Positions 55,080-64,000 of a DNA stretch of 64,000 nt are shown in pieces. Origin of the DNA: Perilla frutescens. Taxonomy: Eukaryota; Streptophyta; Magnoliopsida; Lamiales; Lamiaceae. The position numbers were made by a program, and so were the translations under genes. Position 1 is the stretch's first letter; the number at the start of each line of letters is the position of its first letter. The DNA lies in contig BRKX01000002.1 of NCBI GenBank assembly GCA_026008535.1, forward strand, positions 68,283,380-68,347,379. Reading direction: 5' to 3'. The notes below the pieces were generated by a model. It saw only the letters and a program-made list of their open reading frames with translations, made no database searches and was not told the DNA's origin.

Positions 55080-57936
55080 ATGATGAATTCTTCACAGGGG
55101 TCTACTTTATCACCAAATGTGACTGGATTTGCAGATGCAGCTTCCTCTCATAGAGAGGCCAAGTATCTTGATACAGTTCCTGTATATGTTAAGGAGCTGA
55201 TTGCTGGTGGTTCAGCTGGTGGATTTGCTAAAACGGCAGTTGCTCCGTTGGAACGAACCAAAATACTTCTGCAGGTGGTGAATTGTTCTTGATGCTCTAT
55301 GTGATGGAAGTGATTAACTGAAAGCTTGTTTCTGCGTGTTGAATTGTGATGTATGATGTTGCTAAGAGAACTTTTTATGTGAATCTTGAATCGTTGGATT
55401 TGCTATGTTAGTCTTTTTGTATGGTTGATATCGAGTCTCACACGTGATTGCATTAGGTACTTACTCTGTTCTTAGAGAGTCCAAAACATTGAATTGATTA
55501 ATGTCAATGAAATTTTGTATGTGCATTGACTTGTGATGTGTGATGCACCCCGAGATTGTTTCATGTGGCTTTGATGTTGTGATCACAAAATTGTGTCATT
55601 GGATTTGGTAAATTCATTTTTTATATGGTTGAGATCAAGTGCCATATGGTTGCATTGTATACAAATGTCGTTCGTAGAGAGTCCGGAGGATTGAATGTTT
55701 AGTGTATACTTGATAACATTGAGCACCTCAGGCATTTATCCTATTATTCGATGATTCTTAACTATATTCAAAGTGATCAAAATAGTATTTGCAGTAGAGT
55801 TTTAGATGTCATGGAGCTGATCCCTTTTGGTTATTCAGTTTCTTGCTTGTTGTAGTCGCTTGGTGACACCATCTTTGTGACTCCCACATCCTTTCTTAAG
55901 TTCTAACGACTAGGTCTAGTAATCTTGTTGATTATTTTAAAACATAAATGTCTGATATATAATTATACAAATAAGAAAAAAAAAAAAAAAAGAGAGAAGC
56001 ACAACTAGCAATATCTGAATAGTGGTTGTAAACATTGTTTTTTAACATGGTTTCACTAGTGATTTATTGAGTACCAAATGTCGTCTAATCGGTTCAGTAT
56101 TTGTATTCATGATTTAGGATAACAAAATTGGTTTTACTTATATTCATGATTTTACCTTTAGATTCAAAAATCAGTGTGTTAGGTTTGGATTTTTATGTGT
56201 TTCTAATTTCGTTCCTTGTTGCTCTTATAGACTAGAACACAAGGTTTTCATTCTCTAGGGATCTGCCACTCAATGAAGAAGCTACTGAAGCATGAAGGTG
56301 TAGCAGGATTTTATAAGTAAGCTTCAAACCATCGATTTTGAGCCGTTATTTATGTATCATAACCAGCATGCTTGTATGGATTATTCATCTTCTCCTTTCT
56401 TTTTCTACTTTTGAATGACCCAGAAGTAACCAGAATGCTTGTATGGATTATTCATCTTCTCCTTTCTTTTTCTACTTTTGAATGACCCAGAGGGAATGGA
56501 GCAAGTGTACTTCGGATTGTGCCCTATGCAGCATTACATTTCATGGCCTACGAACAATATCGTTCATGGATTTTGGATAACCACTCTGCATTGGGAACAG
56601 GGCCCGTCGTGGATCTTTTAGCTGGTTCTGCTGCCGGTGGTACTGCAGTTTTATGCACTTATCCACTAGATTTGGCTCGCACCAAACTTGCATACCAGGT
56701 ACTACAGATTTGAATTTTTCTCTTAAGAAGTTATACGAGATTCAATGAGTATTATTGATAACACTGATGTATGCAAGTGAGGCAGTTTTTGCTGTAAATA
56801 GCTTCCTTGTCCTCTTAGTGCGATGCTTCGGGTTAAACATTACATCTAGCCTTGTTAACAATATCTTCGGCTTCCTTTCTATTTAAAAAAATAAAAATAA
56901 AAATCTCATAGGTATTTGCAAAAATGATTGTCCAAATTAAGCAATTACACACATACAAACAATTTTTTGCCTGTTACACGTGGTTAATTTTTTTGTTTCT
57001 TGTTCCTCTTTTTCAGGTTGTAGACACAAGAGGAAATTTTCAGCATGGGTTGAGACAGTTTAATGCCAATCCTGCTTATAGTGGAATTAGAGATGTATTG
57101 GGGAGAGTCTACAAAGAAGGGGGAGTCCGTGGTCTCTATCGAGGCATAGGTAGACACAAATCTTATACCTCGTTTTGAATTATTTACAAGCATGTATGCA
57201 CACGTTCTGTTTCTTCTCTATGGATCTGCACAAGATCATAGAAGCCATTGCATTAATTCGTTTAACAATCTAAATTTGCAAATTTCTTGATCTAAATGAA
57301 ATTTTTGTACAGGTCCAACACTAATAGGTATTCTTCCATATGCTGGCCTGAAATTTTACGTCTATGAGGAGCTCAAGAGGCACGTTCCTGAAGAACAACA
57401 GAAGTCGATTGTAATGCGACTATCTTGTGGAGCCATAGCCGGTGTACTTGGACAGACTTTCACGTACCCATTAGATGTTGTGAGGAGGCAGATGCAGGTA
57501 TCTTGATGACAAGGGATGTTATCTAGGAATATTGGTGAAATTTTCTGGTAGACGTTTGTTTAGATTCAGTTTTAGATCTTTGATGCTAAGTTATTCCAGG
57601 TTGAGCACCTGCAACCTTCATCAGAAGGCGGTGTCGTGTATAAAAGCACGAGGGAGGGGCTTGTTTGTATCGTCCGTAATCAGGGTTGGAGACAGTTGTT
57701 CGCTGGCCTAAGCATCAATTACATCAAGGTCAATTCTGTTGATATTACCCCCCCTACCTAGCTAAATAAAAATAAATTCATGAGAGAATTTAGAGTAAAA
57801 ATGATGATGCTTATATGGAAGTTGCCTGCAGGTTGTACCGTCGGTTGCAATTGGCTTCACAGTTTACGACACGATGAAGAGTTGGCTGCAGATTCCTCCT
57901 CGACAAAAATCCAAGGCAAACGCTGCTTCTGCTTGA
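55080..57936 (+). CDS. Mitochondrial carrier family protein, coenzyme A transporter-like
   Basis: Seven coding exons: 55080-55274, 56231-56316, 56491-56698, 57017-57149, 57313-57497, 57600-57728 and 57832-57936. All are GT-AG and join in frame to 346 aa, made of three repeats of about 100 residues with six membrane helices. Carrier signatures are [14 protein letters not shown] (repeat 1), [14 protein letters not shown] (repeat 2) and [12 protein letters not shown] (repeat 3), each followed by the G-rich second-helix motif ([30 protein letters not shown]). [17 protein letters not shown] and [15 protein letters not shown] match the CoA/Graves-disease-carrier branch that moves CoA into the matrix. 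Start at the first of two adjacent ATGs (55080, 55083). Intron 2 carries a duplicated splice acceptor. Substrate is inferred from resemblance. Confidence 0.93.
56363..56490 (+). repeat. 67-bp tandem duplication including the intron 2 splice acceptor
   Basis: ATGCTTGTATGGATTATTCA and the following CTTCTCCTTTCTTTTTCTAC occur twice in a row at spacing 67, ending both times in GAATGACCCAG. The first acceptor-like AG is at 56423, the second (used) at 56490. The copies are nearly identical, so the event is recent. Confidence 0.9.
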
Positions 57937-59919
57937 GAATCAAGGCTACAACTGTTTTGTTTTTCACATTCAAATTCATAGTTTAAGGCTTGTAGCATAG
58001 TGTTATGGACTGTCCTGCCTATTCAGAGATGGCTTGTAGAATTCATTCAACTATTCTAGGTCACTGTAACCCTTGAATTCATCATATACGATCCTTAATT
58101 CATTTTTTTTTGCTACCAAAGATCAATCTGGAATTTTATTTTTTTTATTTTTTCTGTTTTATCTCATCGTATATAATACATTGATTAATTGATGAAATAA
58201 AAGACACTTTGCAAACATAATAAATGGTATATTCTAGAGTGCTTCAATGGTCAGTGCCTTATTTCTTCATACTCTTTCATTTAAGATTCATGAAGGGGCA
58301 TATTTAGATGAAGAATCATCATGTTTAGATGAAGAAATATGGACGCAAAAAAAAAAATATCAATTTTTACACATATTTAGCTTTCATTAGCTTATATAAT
58401 AATGCTTCATCAGTATTATGATAACGATGGTTAACGAATCATTTATCATATGTATGCAACATATTGTATTACATGTGCTAACGAAGTATTAGCATAATTC
58501 TAGCATTGTATATTTATATTGATATTAAGATTTAATATATCAATCTCAATTATGATTTATTCAATCTCTGAATTGTTTTAAAAGAATTATCAAATTATGT
58601 TAATGCCCGTCCAAAAACTTATGAAATGTTACAGAATTGTCACCACATTTTTTAGACAAATCTAGGGCTTTGATATTTTTATAATTGTATGGTGTAAGAT
58701 AAAATTATGGCTCCTTAAAGAAAAATAAAAATGTGTATACATAATAACACATTAATGATTGGTTTAAATCCGCGAATAAGAAAAGATTTGAATCTGAAAA
58801 ATTGTGTATCCATTTTGATCAGGGCTGATTGCTGTAAATAACCCAAAAATTTCAATACAAGTTTTAAGATGTTACAAGGTTTTTCCCAAGCCAAAAGTTT
58901 TCTTTTCTTTTTTTTAGGTCCTTCCGTTATGTTGATTCACATGAAATAGACTCACGTTATGAATTGGTAGGTAAAATATGGTATTTAAGCTTTTACACAT
59001 TGTATAAAAACGCATTTCAAGCTTACACCTTACATAAAATGTCATTTTTATAGCTTATACACGTAATAAACGTGTCTTCGTGAGATAGGCGTATTCTTGA
59101 ATGAGTACTGTAACCATATTTTATGAAACCTTTCAAACTAAGCGGATAGTTTGTTGCTTACCCAGATATTTATGCTTCATCATTATATATATTGAATTCA
59201 ATTTCCACGTCCATATTAGCATGCATTGTGAAAATACTTGCTTCTGTAATCTTTGATTATATATATAAAAAAAAAAAAAACATAGGTTCTGCCCGACGAC
59301 TTGGGTTCCCAAACATGGTAGGAGGGCTCTCTTGAAAATTCGTCTCCATTTATTACAATGAATATGTGGAGACTCAGATCATTACCTACATATCTATCTT
59401 TCTACCTGTATTTATAGTCTGATTTATTAGAGAGACTATTTCAGATCATCCATGTATACGAGACGAGTTATGTTCTTAGATTCGCATATTTTGTATTCTA
59501 AAATGTGTTAGAATACAATTAAGCCACTTTATTAGCCTCAATCTGATACATACAAAAACCTGTCTTTCATACTCAATAATAATATATATATCTACATAAT
59601 TTAATGAAAAGAATAGAAATTCCGACGCACCACATTGAAAGGGAGATTGCTCTCAACTGACGTGGGAGTATCAAACCTTCTCATACGGTTCTCATTAATC
59701 CATTCCATCTGCACCAAAAAAATCAAACAATGGTTGTGAAATACCAAATAAATTCAAAACCAAAGAAAGAAAGATACAATTGTGTGAACTTCACCAAGAA
59801 CACACGGCAGTGCCGTTAACTCTTGGCCTCCAACTAAACCGATGCAAGAACGAGCCCAATTCGAACATTCACGACCATCCAGGAGACCAAGATGACAGAA
59901 TCATCAAATCCAATTACAC
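57937..59919. other. AT-rich spacer between converging genes, no gene seen
   Basis: 3' UTR of the carrier gene at the left, probable 3' UTR of the Hsf gene (minus strand) at the right. No element with definable ends recognised. Confidence 0.45.
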
Positions 59920-61854
59920 CTAAACAAATCCTAACTGGTCTACAAAGTCTTGTAGATCCTCACCCCAATCCGGCGTGTTTGCTACTAATTCTTCCACTTC
60001 TACATCTGACAAGTGATCGGCTGCAAGGACCTCTTCTGCTTCGTCACTAATAATGAGATCATTGTTGAGGAACTCCTCCCATTCCCATATACCGGTCATA
60101 TTGTTTGAGTTGGTGCCACTAGTCGAGGGCACTGCCTCCATTGAGAGGACCAAATCACTGCTCGTTTCATCCTCCATTGCTGCAGAAAGAAGACTCTCCA
60201 CCTTCAACTGAATATCCACAAGCTCTTCTTGCTCGTCTCTTGCATAATTCAAAGGCTGACTACTCCCCGTCGAAACAGTTGCAACGTCCTGCAGGTTCTC
60301 ATCACTAGGGCTCATAGTTATTCGTCTCTTCTGGCCTACCTCGATGTTTTTCTTCTCATTCCCGTATTTGCCCATGTACTGCTGAACAAACATAGGATTC
60401 TTGAAAGCTTTAGCAAGAAAGCTCAGCATTTGCTGCTGCTTCCTCTCCGTATTTTGAAGTCTTTCTTCCATTGCCATGACCTGGTGCCTTGAGTTATGCT
60501 GCTGTTGCTTGAGCTTCATAATCTCCGACATTAACAAACTCCTGTCTCGTCTCAATCTCTCAAGCTCTTCATCCACACCATAGTGCCCCAACTCTACACA
60601 AGAGCCCCCAGCTTGTTGAGCAGCGCTTTGCATGACGTTTCTCCTCCTCTTGATGGTCTTCAGGAGATGCTTCTGCCCTCCCAAAAACCCCTCATGGGCA
60701 AACTCCCATCTGTCGGGATCGACTTTTCTAAAACCCTGCATAATTCCACATTTTAGTTTATCATATTCATAAAAACTTCAGCTGATTACCTAGAAACAGT
60801 GCAAACAACCTATAGCAGTCTCTTCCAGAAACAGCTTAACATTCCAGAATCACCATTACTGCAAGCAGAGGAGCTCATCAGATTAAACAAAGATTTGAAC
60901 TATGCATATACACCACAAAATTATCACTCACATAGACACATATTATAAACATGCCTACCTAGATATGCAACCAAAACAGTCACCAGTTTACCTCATTTTT
61001 CTTTGTTCGTGAACAAAATTGCATAGCTCAGGCATTCTGTATGATTGACATCACCTTGACAATTTGGACTAATTTAGAGTAAACATAGAATATTGATCAA
61101 TCAACTATGATCAATTTAGGGAACTAACTATAAAACCATCAAAGCTAAAAAAAAAGGAAGAAAACACAAATGCTGTACCATTGTATCTAATTATTACACT
61201 TTCCAATTCAAAAACAACGTTTCATAGCATAATTATAGAATATGTTTGGCATAAAGTCCTAGAATTTGACATCAAATGATCAAATTCAAGTAAATAAATG
61301 ATGAAGTTCGATCAACTATTGTTCAAAACAGAATCAGGATATAAATTCAGGGGAATAACTACACATTACACATATTGCTACAGATTTCAGAATTAGTACT
61401 CACAAACCAAGAAACGTGAACAATCAAAGCTAAGCCTGAATATGAAAACAATAAACCATTTTACTTCTAAAACTCACTTAAATAAATTCGAGATAAGAAA
61501 AATCATGAGAGAGAGAGAGAGAGAGAGACTTACATAAGTGTTGAGCTGACGGATAAAGCTGGAGAAATTGTTATGCTTGAAGTATCTGGGAAGCAGAGAA
61601 GTGGATAATTTATGAGAATCCCACACGATGAAGCTGTTCTTAGCCTTACTCCATGAAATCACTGCATCTGTTGAAGGATCCTCCACCATTTCAAAAGTCT
61701 TTGTCAAGAACGGAGGCGGCCCAACCTCATGCAGCCCCCCCATCGGCAGCGGAGAAGAGGATGATGGCGGCACACCACCACCGACACCCGCAGCAGGGGC
61801 GCCACCGCCTCCGCTGGTGCTATCCTGCTCCACTTTCACCTTCACAGCTTCCAT
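59920..61854 (-). CDS. Class A heat-stress transcription factor (HsfA2/A6/A7 type)
   Basis: Two coding exons on the minus strand, 61534-61854 and 59920-60735, join in frame to 378 aa across the 798-base intron that splits all plant Hsf DNA-binding domains. The protein has an Ala/Gly/Ser/Pro-rich tail, then the winged-helix DNA-binding domain (residues about 45-140; [41 protein letters not shown]). The HR-A/B coiled-coil oligomerisation region (about 170-230) has the class A spacer; a nuclear signal is at QKRRITMS. An AHA-type activator motif [12 protein letters not shown] (about 330) and a leucine-rich end [10 protein letters not shown], a possible export signal, follow. Class A Hsfs activate chaperone genes through GAA/TTC elements. 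Subclass A2 versus A6/A7 cannot be fixed here. Confidence 0.95.
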
Positions 61855-61989
61855 TTAGCAAAAGATGGGTTTTTCCCTGTTTGCTTGATTGTTTACTAGC
61901 TTAACTGAAGCCACTCTCTCTCTCTTGCAGTTGTCGAAAGGTGAAGAAAGAGGAGAGAGAGTGGTTATGCTAATATTTGGTTTTGTGAG

Positions 61990-62002
61990 GAAAGTTCTAG
62001 AG
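61990..62002. promoter_or_regulatory. Heat-shock element upstream of the Hsf gene
   Basis: GAAAGTTCTAGAG reads as three alternating units GAA-nn-TTC-nn-GAG, a good heat-shock element, about 140 bases before the ATG. It suggests regulation by Hsfs, including itself. Confidence 0.6.
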
Positions 62003-62037
62003 AGTGGCAGCTGGACTGGAACTTTTTATTTCCTTAC

Positions 62038-62046
62038 TTTTTTATA
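62038..62046 (-). promoter_or_regulatory. TATA-like box of the Hsf gene
   Basis: TATAAAAAA on the minus strand about 185 bases before the ATG. If used, transcription would start close to 62010 and the heat-shock element would sit at or just after the start site. Confidence 0.4.
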
Positions 62047-62054
62047 ATATTGTT

Positions 62055-62765
62055 TATGCACCAAATGTCCAATAATTTGTGGGACGTCTAATCCTTTTTT
62101 ATGATTCCGGCAAATTCTCGACATTTTGAGAAAATTCGCACCTGCTTCTTTTTAATTCATCATTAAAACTCTATTAATTTGTATTGTTTCTAAATATTTT
62201 AAATCCAAATATGCACTTGCACGAATCTAAAAAGGATTGATTAGGCTATGCTTTGTTCTAACCCCCCCCCCCCCCTTTAGGAAGAATATAGGGGCTTATT
62301 TGATTTCAATTTGACTAACGAGATACACAACTTCTAATTGTATTTTTAATTACTCTAACACAGTTTTTACATTTAAATAGATTAGCGCCTTCCATTGTAA
62401 AAAAAAAATCCACATAAAATCCATTGTTCTACCGAGGTACATTGAGGGAAGAGGAAAAACAAAATTTAAAAATCGACATGTAATTAACATGTAATTTATT
62501 TTCGTATATTCATATATAGATAGCATTTTTCTTGTAAATCTAATTTTATGTAAAAATAAGTAGCTGAAAATCATTTCATCACTGGCCCATTGTCCATTGA
62601 ATTTAATGGGCCTATTATCAATGCTATTTGGATTTCTAAATCTCCTACAACACATTATTACATTGGGCCTAAAAAGTTTCAAGGCCGACCGATTGTACAT
62701 TTGTTAATTTTTTTAAGAGGAAAATGTACATTTGGACTTGATTTCAAATATGCAAACTAAATATT
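62055..62765. other. Spacer upstream of the Hsf gene
   Basis: AT-rich with a C-run (about 62262-62274). No gene recognised; the 116-aa frame at 62350-62700 (minus) has no domain. Confidence 0.45.
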
Positions 62766-62774
62766 TAAATTCAT

Positions 62775-63681
62775 GGGTAATTCTATTCACGACCCCATTT
62801 TTCTCTTTACAAACCCTAAATTAATTAAAATATAAATATATATTTTTTAGACTTTTTTACCCCTATATAACCCCAAACTAATTTAAAGTATAGCTAAATA
62901 AAATACAATTTATAACCCCACTATTTAAAATCTATAACAAAATAAAATATAACCCTCAATTTATAGTCACCGCTACTTTAAAAAATCTATCAACCTAAAA
63001 TACAAATCCCAATTTATAGTCCCCAAACCATCTCGATAACAAGAAAAAAAAAGAATAATATGAGGATTTGGTTCCTTTGTCGATGAAGGCCTCATCATTT
63101 TATTTGAAACCACTGGACTCCGAGAAGCATGTCGAGAGGAGCACCGGGATTGACGTCATATCCTCATGACTACTCTCCTTGCTTGAAGGAAATATGGGTA
63201 ATGCAATAAATGGGATTTGATTGATTACATGAAGTTGTTCAACCACAACATGCTAGTGTGATCTATATCATCTCACTTGAATATTTTTCGTAATATTATA
63301 TTGCTGCTTGTATAAATTCTTCAAGAACATCAATACAATTCTTATATTATCTTATCATATGGGAACGTCATTGTAAGTTAGGATTTAATTTTCGATAAAC
63401 TTGTAATTATGCATAATAGTTTTGTATGCACAATCATTTTAGATAACACTAAATGTAGTTTTTCTTGTCTAAGATTGGGGTTTGTTTGGGGGGGGGGGGG
63501 GGGTTCCTTTTGCATTATTTAAGGTGGGACTATATATTTGGGGGTTGTATTTTAGTTTATTAGGATTTTAAGATAGTGGAAGTTGTACATGAAGACAAAA
63601 AAGTATAAAAAAAATTAATTTATATTTTAATTAATTTATGGATTATAAAGAGAAAATTGGGGGTTGGGAATAGAATCACCC
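62775..63681. mobile_element. 907-bp Mutator-like TIR element with a GC-rich interior
   Basis: The left end GGGTAATTCTATTCACGACC and the inverted right end GGGTGATTCTATTCCCAACC match and continue as inverted repeats for about 90 bases (shared TTTTCTCTTTA, TAAATTAATTAAAATATAAAT). Flanks are TAAATTCAT (62766-62774) and TAGATTCAT (63682-63690), a 9-bp target duplication with one mismatch, as for Mutator-like elements. The middle (about 63080-63180) is richer in GC than the rest and holds a short open frame, which may be captured host DNA. Confidence 0.75.
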
Positions 63682-63690
63682 TAGATTCAT

Positions 63691-64000
63691 TAGTCTCAAA
63701 TTAGTTTGATTTACTGTCTCAAATTAGTTTGATTTACTGACCAATTCAAATTTAGTTGAAAAGTGTTAAAACACATGAAGATGAACATAGTCCGCTAAAA
63801 TGAGTATAACCAATATTCAGCACTATTGTATTGAAGACGATTAATAAAATAATCTCTGTCACGCAAGAGAAAAGCATTGAAGGCAAATATGTTTTGTATA
63901 ATTAACATTTCCTCCATGTATACACAATTTTGCACTAATTTTTTTCTACTTCTAAAATATTTTTCAATTAAAAATAACATATATTAAAGTCATATTTAAA
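63691..64000. other. AT-rich right edge, no gene seen
   Basis: A short tandem repeat (TCTCAAATTAGTTTGATTTA twice, about 63691-63738) directly follows the element's target duplication. Nothing else recognised. Confidence 0.4.

Noticed and set aside
60229..60492. 87-codon plus-strand frame
   Set aside because: Antisense shadow of the Hsf second exon.
61628..61904. Two plus-strand frames of 76 and 83 codons
   Set aside because: Antisense shadows of Hsf exon 1.
1..64000. CRISPR arrays, operons, bacterial ribosome-binding sites or viral genes
   Set aside because: None seen. Introns, TATA boxes, MITEs and plant gene families make this nuclear plant DNA, and no reverse transcriptase, capsid or movement-protein frame was recognised.

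Overview
The window is nuclear DNA of a flowering plant, almost certainly a eudicot. The evidence is AT-rich intergenic DNA full of small transposons and microsatellites, intron-rich genes with plant splice signals, and plant-only gene families: a LOG cytokinin-activating enzyme, a class A heat-stress factor, an HIR protein, a DUF3511 protein, a plant PMEI and a canonical MIR156 hairpin. A closer assignment (an asterid would fit) is a guess.

Left part (1-14.5 kb), mostly repeats. The 5' end of an unrecognised gene runs off the left edge (minus strand). It is followed by a putative solo LTR with a 196-bp tandem duplication, then a 4.4-kb Mutator-like (MULE) element with long terminal inverted repeats (TIRs) and a 9-bp target duplication. 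Nested in the MULE are a Stowaway-like MITE, a 591-bp hAT element with a perfect 8-bp target duplication, and a tRNA-derived SINE. Next come a TIR element at 9.5-10.1 kb, the promoter and broken first exon of what looks like a mitochondrial acyl carrier protein gene, a complete Cassandra TRIM retrotransposon carrying 5S rRNA-like LTR sequence, and a diverged 150-bp minisatellite.

Middle part (14.5-39 kb). A secreted proline-rich cell-wall protein gene (14.6 kb); a transcript-like but non-coding stretch (15.8-17.6 kb); MIR156 on the minus strand (20.5 kb) with a TATA box at 20.83 kb; a gene-poor 10 kb with MITE and SINE copies; eIF4A (30.4-33.4 kb, plus, complete, 413 aa); a DUF3511 gene (35.2 kb, plus); and HIR (36.5-38.1 kb, minus, 286 aa, with a GC-AG intron).

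Right part (39-64 kb). CLP1 (41.1-44.2 kb, minus, ten coding exons, 438 aa); a LOG8-like gene (47.2-49.3 kb, minus, seven coding exons, 216 aa); a PMEI gene at 52.2 kb with a gutted tandem copy at 51.5-51.8 kb; a mitochondrial carrier of the coenzyme A transporter type (55.1-57.9 kb, plus, seven coding exons, 346 aa); a class A Hsf gene (59.9-61.9 kb, minus, 378 aa) with a heat-shock element just upstream; and a 907-bp Mutator-like element at 62.8-63.7 kb.

The genes are independent transcription units, as usual in plants, and form no shared pathway or cluster. I found no sign of a wholly new multigene system. The most informative observations are the transposon structures resolved to target duplications, the Cassandra element, the PMEI tandem duplication and decay, the orphan acyl-carrier first exon, the MIR156 locus, and the duplicated splice acceptor in the carrier gene.
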